DNA from: Hyaloperonospora brassicae
Lineage: Eukaryota; Oomycota; Peronosporomycetes; Peronosporales; Peronosporaceae
Reading direction: 5' to 3'
Assembly: GCA_947650285.1 (NCBI GenBank)
Contig: CANTFL010001187.1
Span: forward strand, 186,001 to 250,000
DNA: 64,000 bases
The notes under the pieces are model-generated. The model was not told the origin of the DNA. It made no database searches and saw only the letters and a program-made list of their open reading frames with translations. How positions within the stretch are numbered: position 1 is the first letter of the stretch; each line of letters begins with the position of its first letter. Both the position numbers and the translations under genes were made by a program. Positions 1-9,960 of the stretch are shown here, in pieces.

Positions 1-69
1 ACTGTTGTCAGTAAAAAGTTAAATCTGTACTGGCGTTCCAGTACGAAGTAAGCAGTGCCCCGTTTGACA
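1..69 (+). repeat. 3' tail of the 5' LTR of Gypsy element A
   Basis: The first 69 bases end in a GCCCCGTTTGACA-type terminus, matching the GCCCCGTTACA ends of the other Gypsy LTRs here. They are followed directly by TATTAGCACTTTGTAG, the counterpart of the primer-binding sequence TGGTAGCACTTTGTAG of element B. The rest of this LTR lies left of the window. The complete partner LTR is at 12480-12916. Confidence 0.7.
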
Positions 70-117
70 TATTAGCACTTTGTAGTCCGTCCAAGGACCA
101 CTAGCGCATCGCCCAAC

Positions 118-547
118 ATGGACATGTTGGACGATGTAGAAGGCTACAGCTTTCACGTAACCCGTGAAAGCTACTTCTATATGAGCAGTGTCAAGTGATG
201 TGCAATCGGTCGAACTCATTCGACCGATTGCGAAGAAGCTGTCTGGGCCATGTTGTCCTCAAGGGACAGGGTCCGGCAGCATTCCGTCATCAGCAAGCTC
301 TTGCAACGAGAGCTTGATGAGTCGCAAGCGGAAGTGACCTTGTTGCGACAACAAGACCATCAGCGAAATAAAATGCTGAGACAGCAACAGTCTCAGTCCG
401 CAGAGTCGACGCGTGAGCGTCGACGGTAGACTTTTTAGTTCGAGGTCTTCAAGTACCGGAAAGTAGGGGAAGATTACCGGTTGAGATGGTTCGTCGAAGT
501 GGACGGTTCCATCAAGGCCCGTCGTATCGAAGATGAGCTAACGATTT
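118..547 (+). pseudogene. Gypsy element A gag, N-terminal part (interrupted)
   Basis: The reading starts with MDMLDDVEG at 118 and matches the gag start MNMLDDEET of element B. It continues in shifting frames through a Gln/Leu-rich coiled stretch (about 238-430, LLRQQ) and a region reading FVEVDGSIKARRIEDE, the counterpart of FVELDRALRARRVEDE in B. It is broken by frameshifts and stops (for example TAG after RERRR near 427). At 548 it is cut by the Copia insertion, and gag sequence resumes at 5162. Gag would form the virus-like particle that packages the element RNA. It is non-functional as it stands. Confidence 0.75.
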
Positions 548-780
548 TGAATTTTGGCAGCATCCAAGGGCTATTTAGGGTATAAACACTTGGAAAAAAA
601 GTTGAAAGTGAATTATCGTCTGGCTAGGTCCTTAGTTCGTTTCGTTGTACTACTCTAAGCCTATCGATACCGACTCTATGTGTCAGCAACAAAACGATGA
701 GTCGATCTCATTGTTACATACAATGCTTCAAATTCGTCCTTGCCATTTGGTCAATAGCACCACATACAACAATATTACCA
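548..780 (-). repeat. Copia 3' LTR
   Basis: A 233-bp terminal repeat paired with 4929-5161. In the element's orientation it begins TGGTAATA and ends AATTCA. A purine run, GAGGGAAAG on the minus strand (about 783-791), sits just upstream and could be the polypurine tract that primes plus-strand synthesis. Confidence 0.85.
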
Positions 781-794
781 ATACTTTCCCTCGA

Positions 795-1450
795 CTAGAA
801 GTCTCTGATCTTGGCTTTGTCCACCAGTAACATGAACTTCTTAGTCGAAATTGGTTTGGTCAGGAAATCTGCCAATTGTGACTTGTTTTCAGTATACAGT
901 AGCTCGATAATCTTTCCCTGCACTTGTCCGCGCACAAAATGGTACCTGATGTCGCTATGTTTCGCTTGACTTTGATAGCCGTCGTTCTTAGCGATAGAGA
1001 TTGCACTCTGGTTGTCGTCATGAACCGTGATAGCGTAATTAATCGGCACTTGTATCTACTTGAGTAGACTGTTTTTCCACAGCACCTCCTGTAAACACAG
1101 ATAGAGAGCTATATACCCTGCTTCTGCCGTGCTCAGTGCCACGCTCTGCTGCATCTTGGACTATAAATCACAGGTGCGCCATTAATCATGACAAAAACTC
1201 CCGAAATCGATCTGCGATTGCACTTGTTACTTGCCCAGTCCGCATTCGTGTACGCGCTAGGCTGAAGGTCGCCTGAAACTCCTTCATAGCAAATTTCTTT
1301 GCTCTGCTTCGTCTTCAGGTACCGCAATCCTCGAATCGCTGCATTCCAGTGCTCTTCATGCAGACATTTTAAATGACGACTCAGCTGACATATAAAATAC
1401 GCAATATCTGGTCGTGTGCCCTTTGCCACATACAACAGTGACCACACCAA
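795..1450 (-). pseudogene. Copia RNase H and end of reverse transcriptase
   Basis: Two minus-strand segments (1450-1133 and 1049-795) carry the typical Copia C-terminus: TRPDIAYFICQLSRH and TNADWASN, then HDDNQSAISIAKN and KHSDIRYHFVR. They match the RNase H region that degrades the RNA template. A frame break lies between 1133 and 1049. The final stop at 795 is 15 bp from the LTR, the normal spacing for this family. Confidence 0.85.
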
Positions 1451-1692
1451 CGACCGATACGGTCAATTCCTTCAACACTTAAATTTGACTCCGGTTTTGC
1501 ATCAACTTGATTTAATTTCTCGACCATTCTTGATATTCACGATCTTTGACTGAACATCATACGTCGATTATCACGCAGGTACTTGACTTCGATTCCAACA
1601 ACGTATCGTATTCCTTCCAACACCTTTAATTGAAAACGACGTGATAGTTGATCTACCACATCGTCCATTGCTCCAGTAGATTCAGCCCCAAT

Positions 1693-2942
1693 TTAAGGGT
1701 CGTCCACATATAATGCAGCGTAAATCCACGAGCTCTTGGCTTCTTTGACGAAGATGCATGAGTCTTCCGCGCATGAGGAGAAACCCAGCTTCACAAATAC
1801 ACACGAAATTGTCTTGTACCATTTTGTGGCCGCTTGTTTTAGTCCATACAGGCTGCGAGTCAACCAAAGCACTTGATCACGTCCTGCACGAACACCCAGA
1901 GGAGGGTATACATATACCTCTTCTTCCAATACTCTATATAGAAAAGCAGTGTCGACATCATATTGATGAACCAACATCCCCTTTTGGCAGCATACCGCTG
2001 AAAACACTCGTATTGACCTGAAGTTTGCCATCGGTAAATATGTCTCTATGTAATCAATTCCATATGTCTGCGTGCAGCCAAGTGCTACAAGACGTACCTT
2101 GTATCGAATAATTTCCCCGATCTCGTATCATTTGAGTGCGAATACCTACTTGGTTCCAATCACTTTCCGGCATGGACGCTGTGTTTGATCTGTCCACGTG
2201 TCTTTTTCCTGCAATGCCTTGAGCTCAGATTTAATGGCCTTATACCAATCATTACGATGAGGTGACTTAAGAGCTTCTTCGTATGCCGCTGGGGTCTCGA
2301 ACGCTGCACATGCTTTCTCATGCCCAATACGCAGTCTCTTTGTGCCTCTTTCTTGACACACTTCTGAGCCGTCATAAAAAACATCATCTGCACCACCCTT
2401 TGGTACTAACACTTGAGATTGACCTTGTTGCACCGATTCTAATGGAACCATGGCGGTTTCTTGCGATGTTTGAACACTTGTCCATCGACTTGGTCGCATC
2501 ACCATCTGCCCTTGTCTTGAGACTTCTTTGAATAATCTTGATCTTCTTCAATCATCGTCACATCATCATTTTCAAACATTGGGTCGTCAGCATTAGATCT
2601 CACGTGTCCATGCGTCTCGTTGCTGCGTCGCGATGGTAGAGTCATCGTTGTCGTAAGCCTGTCTTGCATGTGACATTCTTCTTGAACACTGGGACTGTCC
2701 TTAATTTCCATTATCATTTCTACCGTGACTATTGGCTGCTCTAAGTCGATAGAAATAACGTCGTCATCAGGAATAGCGCAAATTCCTAGGTCACTTGATC
2801 TTCCGTACTGTTTCACGTACTGAAGTGGTGGTCGCTCATCAGATTCAGCCGATCTCGTGAATGTCACCTTCTTGATATCTTCATCCCATATTCGAAACCC
2901 CTTGATGTGATCCGAGTAGCCAAAAAATACATCGAATCGCAT
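1693..2942 (-). pseudogene. Copia reverse transcriptase (broken)
   Basis: Minus-strand segments 2942-2499, 2505-2146 and 2031-1693 form the connector and RT. Visible motifs are the domain start (YEEALKSPHRNDWYKAI, WTDQTQRP), VDTAFLY, LYGLKQAATKWY and the catalytic YVDD box at about 1699-1710. Frameshifts separate the segments. The upstream 2942-2499 part, with a charged linker, matches the region between integrase and RT in Copia polyproteins. Confidence 0.85.
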
Positions 2943-3702
2943 TCTTAGTCATATTGGTCCTCTTTGACTTGTCGACATGTGCATATCTCATTTAACCAAA
3001 TACGCAAATTTCAAAGAGGTCGGGTTTCGTGACGAATATCAATTCAAATGGAGTTGTAGAGGGTGACTAGCACATGGAAATCAGTTTTTCACATAGACTG
3101 CTGTGTTTATCGCCTAAGCCCACCAAATCTTGTCATATTGCATATGACTGAGCATTCATCTGGGTTGCTCAGTCAGTGTCCGAATCATGCGTTCGGCCAG
3201 CCCATTCTGTTGTGGCGAATATGGTTCTGTCGTCTGGTGTACTATACCGAATTTGCCGCACATTTTAAAGAAACGTCTGTTGACGTATTCTGAGTCATTT
3301 TCTGCCTTGATATGCTTGATCTTCTTTGACAGCTAATTCTCCATGAGCGCCTAGTATTCGATGAAGCAATCTGCCACTTCTGGCTTGTTTTTGATATAGT
3401 ATGCGACTATGTAACTCGAAAAATCATAAAAAAAGTCACGACAAATCTTGATAATCCTCGAGACTTCGTCTCATAAATCCCATGACATCACATTGAACCA
3501 AATTCAACACGTCCTTAGTCTTCACCTGTCCGTAAGGTGGTTTTGGAATTGTCTTGACGGTCGCTCTGCCCATGATGCACCCTTCGCAGATCTTGTCGTC
3601 ACCTTCACCACCTCGATTCTTCCTGATCTTCAAACCATCGACGTAAATTGCCATATCCGTACACATCTTTGCTGGCAGGTGCCCTTTCCTTGCATGTAAC
3701 AC
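2943..3702 (-). pseudogene. Copia integrase (broken)
   Basis: The minus-strand segment 3702-3436 has the gag-pre-integrase/zinc-binding part (LHARKGHLPAKM and CEGCIMGR) followed by VQCDVMG, which holds the first catalytic Asp of the DDE core. The rest of the core, down to 2943, is split among frames with stops. Integrase would insert the cDNA into host DNA. Not functional. Confidence 0.75.
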
Positions 3703-3939
3703 CTGTAGATTAGCCGCTCCTGATCCTTTACTTGGTCTTTACTCTCGATTGGTCTCTTTGCATGTGTTGGCTGACTCGGCCAGACTGCAATCTATGAAGT
3801 AAATCTTGTTCCGACTTGGGACTTGAGCAATCACTTCCGCGTTTCTTCCAATCTGACAGCTCAGGTCTGAGAAGATCACTTGAAGTCCTTTTCTTGATTG
3901 TGCCGATATACGCGATAGCATTCGGTCCAAGCCTGACAC

Positions 3940-4122
3940 TCATAGTATCTCTTCGATCATGATCACTTCACCAGTATTGAGTTGCACACGCAATGTTCCA
4001 ACCCCTTGTGCCTCCACTTCGTTTCCGTCTACGATGGTGATCATGATTGGGTCCTTCAGTGATGATAGTTTCGAAAACTCATCTTTGTCGAGACACATGT
4101 GGCTGCTCGCCCCACTATCCAA
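3940..4122 (-). pseudogene. Copia aspartic protease
   Basis: The segment begins MDSGASSHMCLDKDEF. DSGASSHM is the hallmark active-site motif of Copia proteases, which cut the Gag-Pol polyprotein. It is followed by VDGNEVEAQGVGTL, the usual flap region. It runs between gag (right) and integrase (left) on the minus strand and ends at a stop at 3940. Confidence 0.85.
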
Positions 4123-4873
4123 TAACCATTTATCTGATGTACGACAAGACGCAGTAAATGCTCTCTCTTCTCCAGATCACCCTGTCTCCATTTGTGCAGC
4201 CTTGCAATCTTGACGCTTGTGCCTATATATGTTACATCGGTGAAGTCTTCCGGAGAACTTCTCACCTCTCGAACTTGATCTCCCTTCATGTCGGCGCGGT
4301 CCTTTCTTATACTTGGAAGTATGCGTACATTTCAGTGCGAATTATTGGTGCTCTGTCCTTGTCATTCCATCTTACTACCGTCTCAGCTTTTCCTTAGCAT
4401 GAAACAGATTCATGCCGGGCATGTTCTCAATTATCTTGACGATGGGGTCATAGTCTCGTGTTAGACTACCAAATAGGATGACCAATTGCTCCTCCGGTGA
4501 GATATCAGGTCCAACAGCTTGTATAGTCATGCATAAATCGTCAAATCTCATGAAGTGGTCCATGATGTTTTCTCCCTTGGCCAACTTGAACTCATAAAGT
4601 TGCTGTCGTAGTTGCACCCGATTGTGCATACTTTGTCATAGAAATAACGTTTTTAGTATGTCCCACACTTCTGCCGTTGACTTCGCCATGCGCACCATTG
4701 ACTTAAGATTTGTGCTGATCATTGTTGACACAATCGTAAAGGCCTTCATATCGTTGACGTTCCAAGTTGACGCGTCTGCGTCTCCTTCTTCCGGGGAATT
4801 CATAGCGTCTAGATGCTCCAGCAATCTCTTCTTCGATAACCTTCATCCTCGCGTTGAACTCCCAACGAAGTAG
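4056..4873 (-). pseudogene. Copia gag (broken)
   Basis: Minus-strand segments 4824-4636 and 4629-4375 carry the Copia gag core (AEVWDILKTLF; QLYEFKLAKGENIMDHFMRF; LFGSLTRDYDPIVKIIE), like UBN2/retrotrans_gag domains. Segment 4289-4056 overlaps the nucleocapsid/protease junction in another frame. Frames shift between segments, so no full protein can be made. Confidence 0.75.
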
Positions 4874-4896
4874 ATGTCTACGAGAAGGATTTCACC

Positions 4897-4928
4897 CGCG
4901 TACGGCGTATTTGGGTTCATAACCTTTG
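4897..4928 (-). other. Candidate Copia primer-binding site
   Basis: Next to the 5' LTR the minus strand reads CAAAG then GGTTATGAACCCAAATACG. The GGTTATG...CCC pattern resembles the complement of the anticodon arm of initiator tRNA-Met, the internal priming mode known for Drosophila copia. This is inference from pattern only; a 3'-end tRNA match could also exist. Confidence 0.35.
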
Positions 4929-5161
4929 TGAATTTTGGCAGCGGCCAAGGGCGATGTGGGGTATAAGCACTTAGAAGAAGGGAAAATGGAAAGTGAGTTA
5001 TCATCTAGCTAGGTCCTTATTTCGTCTCGTTGTAAAACTCTTAGCCTATCGATATCGACTATACGTGTCAGTAACAAAACGATGAGTCGCTCCCATCGTT
5101 ACACGCTATCATACAGTTTCGTCCTTGCCAATGGTCACTAGCACCTCAAACTTTATTACCA
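4929..5161 (-). repeat. Copia 5' LTR
   Basis: A 233-bp repeat paired with 548-780 and the same length, which fixes the element boundaries. The two copies differ at many positions over their length, which points to an old insertion. Confidence 0.85.
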
Positions 5162-5204
5162 ATGAACGCAAGCTGCATTTGCTCAGTTAGACCTGGCAGG
5201 GGAT

Positions 5205-5465
5205 GCTAGGAATTGAACCCTAGACCTCAAGTCGCACGACCCAGATGTGTTTGGGTCGTTAACGTTACTTAACTTCCTACTCAGCAAAGCGTTTAAACGT
5301 CTCAGTATAGAATTCAATTTCCTTTCAAACTCCTCAAATTAAACAGACTAATCGTAAGTTTAAACTTACACCCAACACCTACGTAACCTCGCAAGTTGCA
5401 TGGTAGCGAACCAACTGAGCGAGTTTGTGTTGATCACAATTTATATTTATCTATAGAAATTTTTT
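5205..5465 (-). repeat. tRNA-like (SINE-type) insert in gag
   Basis: About 260 bp here have no counterpart in gag of element B and replace part of it. Read on the minus strand, there is an A-box-like D-arm GCTCAGTTGG (about 5412-5421) followed by an anticodon-arm-like region. Some 200 bp further on is a perfect B box, GGTTCAATTCC (about 5208-5219), inside CTAGG/CCTAG pairing, then a CATCCCC acceptor-like end. This fits a degenerate tRNA-derived SINE or two tandem tRNA-like units. No clean tRNA cloverleaf could be drawn. Confidence 0.45.
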
Positions 5466-5757
5466 AGAAGCGATCAACGCTGCGGAGCAGGAGGACTTTA
5501 TTGTGAGACAGGCTCACACTACGCTGGACCCCTATCGCATACAGAGACTACCGGTGGCTGAAGGTCCAGAGCCAATGAACCTCTGTGTGGTAGAGGACAA
5601 GGAACCTCGACCTTCGAACGACAATCGATTGCAGAGATGTCATCGCTGCCACAAGCTAGGGCTAAGACATTGCGCATATGAATGCAGTATCCTCCGCTCA
5701 GAACCTCGCTGTACTAAGCGAAGTAACCGTCCACCAGCTAGAAAAGTTGGAGGGTGA
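5466..5757 (+). pseudogene. Gypsy element A gag, C-terminal part with zinc knuckle
   Basis: The reading resumes as EAINAAEQEDFIVRQAHTT, matching DAISAAEQEDLSMRQAHAS in element B. It continues to a decayed CCHC knuckle, CHRCHKLGLRHCAYEC (B: CNRCQKLGHYAYKC). The knuckle binds element RNA in intact Gag. A two-residue insertion has spoiled the C-X2-C-X4-H-X4-C spacing. The stop at 5755-5757 follows a basic tail. Confidence 0.8.
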
Positions 5758-5975
5758 GGGTCCGACGCGGTTACAAGGACGAAACAGCGAGGCAGACCAT
5801 CGAAAATGGTGGGGGCCAGTAGGGGCTTAGTGACCTACTGATCCAGCAACATCAAGAAAATTGCAGGCCTCTTGACAAAGGTTGCTCCAAACACACAGTC
5901 AATTTGTGTTGCTTCATCTGATGATGAGACAACCCTTATCACGTTTCAAGTTTAAATGACAAAGGAATTTCATTT

Positions 5976-6230
5976 CGCGCCCTAGTCGATTGTGTGGCGT
6001 CAAATAATTTCGTACGTCGCCAGTCACCAGAGTCGGTAAGTCTGAACCTAGTTGAGAGAGAGATTCCCTCAACGAGGATGACGGTGAGCCTAGCGACAGG
6101 CGCATCGATCATTGTGAAGGAACGTGTATTTGAAATTTACTACACGTTGGAAGACGAAGATTTTGATGATGATTTTATTGTACTGGACCTGGATGACAAG
6201 TTTGATGCCATTCTAGGATTGCCTTGACTC
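5976..6230 (+). pseudogene. Gypsy element A protease
   Basis: The frame reads ALVDCVASNNFVRRQS and then REIPSTRMTVSLATGAS, FIVLDLDDKFDAILGLP. The DCVAS site corresponds to DCGAS in B and to the DSGA active site of retroviral aspartic proteases. The ILGLPW-type C-terminal motif is followed at once by a stop. The Gly-to-Val change in the catalytic triad would abolish activity. Confidence 0.8.
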
Positions 6231-6621
6231 AGTAATTTCGAGTTAATAGTGGGCTAAAACCATCGATCCGTCAAGATGCATGCCACTTGTTCATCATATG
6301 GCCATACGGTGAACGTCTTAGAACATTCACAAGCGTATGTGTGTACTGAGTGAGTAAGTTGGAACAACCTATGGTACGGTCGCTCGCACGACTTTACAAT
6401 ATCGAAATATAGATGATCACTTCACTTTGTAGAAAGACCCCGTCGACTGTGCGATTGGACAGGCGGCTACAAAAGTCCAGTACTCAAAAACGCCGAGTGG
6501 GCCAGGACAAGGATGCAAACAAGGAATGCAGCATCCTGTAAATGAGATACCGGTGGCTAGGAAACGGCAACACGGTCACCCTGTTCGGCCGGACGGTAGA
6601 CCATAGAAGGTGATGACCTGA

Positions 6622-7034
6622 ATGTGGCTGCGCATCAACATTCAGGTGAAACTGAGGGAAAGTCCCCAGCGGCTTGTTAATGTGTATTCCCAAGAAGTGA
6701 CTGAGACATCGAATGTCTTGGTCAATGACGGATCAAGTGTAGGCGCTTATACGCTTGATCTGATTGTGCCTCCGAATTTAACTTCGGAGCTAACTCAGTT
6801 GCCAACGCTTGAACCTAAATGGTTCGTGTGTGATCTGCGTAGTGGCAAAGTCAAGCAGATCCGCATACGTGTCACAGAGGATGAGTATGTGGCCAATATT
6901 CGGTCGGCAACAATGTTTACTGAGAACGAACGGGTTCTCAGCAGCTCAGCGATGAGAAGGCTCGAACTGAAAGATACACGTCTCAATTCTATGAGTCGCT
7001 CCAGGCAAATCCTTTGTATGAGGATTTGATCTAA
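6622..7034 (+). pseudogene. Gypsy element A protease-RT connector
   Basis: Similar over most of its length to the connector of element B (shared: NVLVNDGSSVGAYTLDLIVP, TSELTQLPTLEPK, DLRSGKVKQI). It has several frameshifts and a stop. From about 6993 the match to B becomes almost perfect and continues into the RT (see the RT entry). Confidence 0.75.
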
Positions 7035-7990
7035 TTCAGGGATGTGTTACCTGAATCCGTGATTTGTGATTTGCCTAAGGACAAAGGCACTCGACACGAG
7101 ATCGAGCTTATAACGGGCTCGAAGTACTGTGTCATGAAGCAGTGGCCACTGCCTCGTGAACAAGTACTAGCGATCGACAAGTTCTTTGCCTATCGCTTAG
7201 CAGCGGTCCATGTGAGGGAATCAACATCCCCTCACAGCTCTCTGACCTTCTGTGTGCGAAAGGCCACAGGAGGATGGCGGATATTGCACGCATTCAACAA
7301 ATTGAATGCTGCAACGGTACCGGCTTTGACGCCGATACCGAGGAAGGACTAAATCATAGATAGTATGTCAAAGAGTACCATCTTTTCGTCCATGGATCTG
7401 ATGGATGGCTTCTATCAGATCCTTATGCGTGAACGGGACATCCCGTATACAGCAGTTAGAACCCCAAGCGGTATGATCTGAAAGTGACTAGGGATGTGAC
7501 AGAGGCCGAGTAACGCCCCTGCAACGTTTAAAATATGTGCAACAAACCTGTTGAGACCGGTGCGAGATTTTGCACCGAGTTACTTTGACGATGAGTTCGT
7601 CCATACCTGGGCTATGAACGGAAAGGCGGATGTGGAAGTTCACATAACACACGTTCGTCAGGTTCTTCAACTCATTCGCAAGCATTATCTTTTTCGCCAA
7701 CCTCAAGAAGTGTATATTCGCGGCTAGTGAAATACCACTTCTTGGATGCATCGTGGGTAAAACGGTGTACGCCCCGATTCCGAAAAGATCAAGGCGATCA
7801 CCGACTGGCCAGTGCCAGTCGATGTCAAGGGACTGCGATAGTTCCTTGGATTAGCGGCGTACTTGCACAAGTAGTCACGCAATTAAGCCGAGATGAATGT
7901 GCATCCTTCTTTTTTACTGAAGAAAAATGCAAGGTGGTCATGGAACGCTGACTGTCATCTTTTCTATGAAGGTGCAAAGCAGAGCTTAAT
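7035..7990 (+). pseudogene. Gypsy element A reverse transcriptase
   Basis: The first 102 residues (7044-7352, LPESVICDLPKDKGTRHE... to PIPRKD) are identical to element B. This is followed by an in-frame TAA, then MSKSTIFSSMDLMDGFYQI and a degenerate catalytic box SYFDDEFVHTW (YLDD in B). After KHYLF a frameshift shared with B precedes KKCIFAASEIPLLGC. The tract 6993-7446 is almost identical to B, whereas neighbouring A sequence is strongly diverged. Confidence 0.85.
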
Positions 7991-8430
7991 ACCATCGCTC
8001 ATCTTGGCGATTTCCGACCAGGACAGACCATTCCTCGTTGTTTGTGACGCCATCGATTACGCAATCGGCTACGCGTTGATGCAGTATGACACAAACGGCG
8101 CTGAGCGCGTCTTCTGCTATCAATCGCGTCAGCTGCAGCCAGCTGAGCGCAAAAATCCAGTGCATGACAAGGAAACCCTTGTCATGAAATATTCTCTGGC
8201 TACGTTCCGCTTCTATATCTTGGGAGATTTACCATTCATCGTCTATACGGACCAAGAGTCTTTGCGCCAGCCGTAAACAGCCCACACCTCTCACAAAAAA
8301 ATGTCGAGATGGTTATTATTCTTCGCAAGTATAATTTCTCTGTGGGAGCATAAAGCAGTACTATCGAACGTCGCCACTGAAGCGCTCTCACTCGGCCCTA
8401 TTTCGAGCCGACTTTGCCATCAATAGTGAA
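7991..8430 (+). pseudogene. Gypsy element A RNase H
   Basis: The reading ILAISDQDRPFLVVCDAID, VFCYQSRQLQPAERKNPVHD and FIVYTDQESLRQP matches the RNase H of B (ILAIADQDRPFHVVCNA, VICYQSRQLQAAERNYPVHD). A stop falls at 8274-8276, and the next 150 bases continue out of frame. Confidence 0.8.
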
Positions 8431-8433
8431 GCC

Positions 8434-9960
8434 TTGCCCACTGCTTCGGCGCTATCAGTTAGTGTGCCGTCGTCTACGTTGCTCGATGACATGAGTAAGG
8501 CATACGCAGGTAGTCAGGATTTTATGCGCTTAAAGGATCATAAAGTAAACTCATCCTGGAAATTTTTGGCGGATTTGCCAGCTTTATACTGTTTTTCTTT
8601 AAATCAATTTACGACTCACAACTGGTTTCTGTACTATTCAGAAGTTGTAGACGACACGCCTCGCGTCGTCTTTCCTGATCATGATGCTTTGCGATTTCGC
8701 AATATTTTTGAATGAAACGATGCACCAACAGATGGTAATCGTGGCCGTGAAACGGCTTACCTCACGGTAAGTCGCAAATCATACTGGCCCCGCTAGCATC
8801 AGTTTGTGTGCAAGCACATTCTTTCTTGCGAGTTTTGTCAGCGGTTGAAGCCTTTACCTTTATAAAGTGCACCAATGCAACCTCAGCCGGTACGTTTCAT
8901 TGGATTCGTTTTTGGGTCGTCTGAATACTCTCACGATGAAAATGGTATTTTTTATTTTTGTGGATCGATATAGCACGATACAAATTTTGCTGGGGTCCCC
9001 GAGTCAATCACCGCAAACGGATGTAAACGTATCTTCATCGACACAGTGTTTCGACTTCATGGCTTACCCGTAAGCTAGTCTGAGATTAAGACCCTCGGAG
9101 CACAGCTAAGTTGTGGTAATCCGTGTTTCGCACATCGGGAACACAGTTGAAGATGTCAATCTATGACCATCACAAAATAGATAGTCAGAAAGAAAGCGCC
9201 AAATCTTTTCCTCGAAGAATTTTTCGAGGATGCGCTCACCCGTTTCCGATTAGGAGCGGGTTCTTGCCGATGGTCGAATTCGCCATTAACAACTCCGTGC
9301 ATGCGTCCAAAACGCATACATCGTTTTACATGAATGGATTACGCCACCCACGTATTCCCGCCCTGAAACAGAGTAAATCTGGGATAGAGGAAGGTGCTCG
9401 CTCGAGCGAAAGCCGTTTTGTCTCTTGCCCATTACGAATTACCGTACACGCCGATACGTTTGATGTCGACAATGTCAACATCGAAGAAGAAAAGCTTAGC
9501 AGTAGCAATGACGCTTCTGCTTGATTAACAGTAGTGAATATGATGGCATATTTAGCATCGTCAATGAGTGTGCCAACGAGGACGATAATATCCTCGCTGA
9601 AGAAGAGAAGAATCTGATAGCAGTGCGCACACAGCGCGCTGAAAGACACAACGACGAGTCAGCAGAGAGCTCTCTGTTGACTCGAGAAGCGGTAATCAAT
9701 TTTGTGTAGGACTCCATCGCTAACGCGGTGGACCGCCAGAACGGAACGTAGACAAGAATGGAAGAGCAAATGTTCTATCATTTTAGGTTGAAGATCTAGT
9801 GCTACTCTCTACGGTAAACCTACCCAGATATTCAGTCACTGATTTCGGCAAATTTTTTCAACTAATACCGAAATACATTGGTCATTTTCGCATATTGCAC
9901 CGCCAAGGCAAAACACACACGATCATGTTGCCTCGTAGGAAGCGCACGCATCCTAAGTAA
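8434..9960 (+). pseudogene. Gypsy element A integrase (decayed)
   Basis: Segments in different frames match the integrase of B: the pre-integrase linker (SALSVSVPSSTLLDDMSKAY), the zinc-binding region near 8720-8870, the core end (HHKIDSQKESAKSF, where the catalytic Glu is kept), the MVEFAINNSVHASKTHTSFYMNG stretch in 9267-9340, and the C-terminal part (DGIFSIVNECANEDDNILAEEEK, SSLLTREAVINFV). At LLTREAV, A keeps a CGA arginine codon where B has TGA. Confidence 0.75.

Larger units (their letters stand above)
548..5161 (-). mobile_element. Ty1/Copia LTR retrotransposon nested in gag of Gypsy A
   Basis: Two direct repeats of 233 bp (548-780 and 4929-5161) begin TGAATTTTGGCAGC and end TATTACCA on the plus strand, so on the minus strand they have the TG...CA ends expected of LTRs. 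Between them the minus strand carries, in order, gag, protease, integrase, reverse transcriptase and RNase H remnants. This order (integrase before RT) defines Copia. The coding region has many frameshifts and stops, and the LTRs differ at many positions, so the insertion is old and dead. Flanking bases on both sides are gag of element A. I could not see a clean 5-bp target duplication (GATTT versus ATGAA). Confidence 0.9.

Noticed and set aside
5190..5300. A functional tRNA gene on the minus strand
   Set aside because: The B box is perfect, but the acceptor stem, D-arm and anticodon arm cannot be drawn as a cloverleaf.
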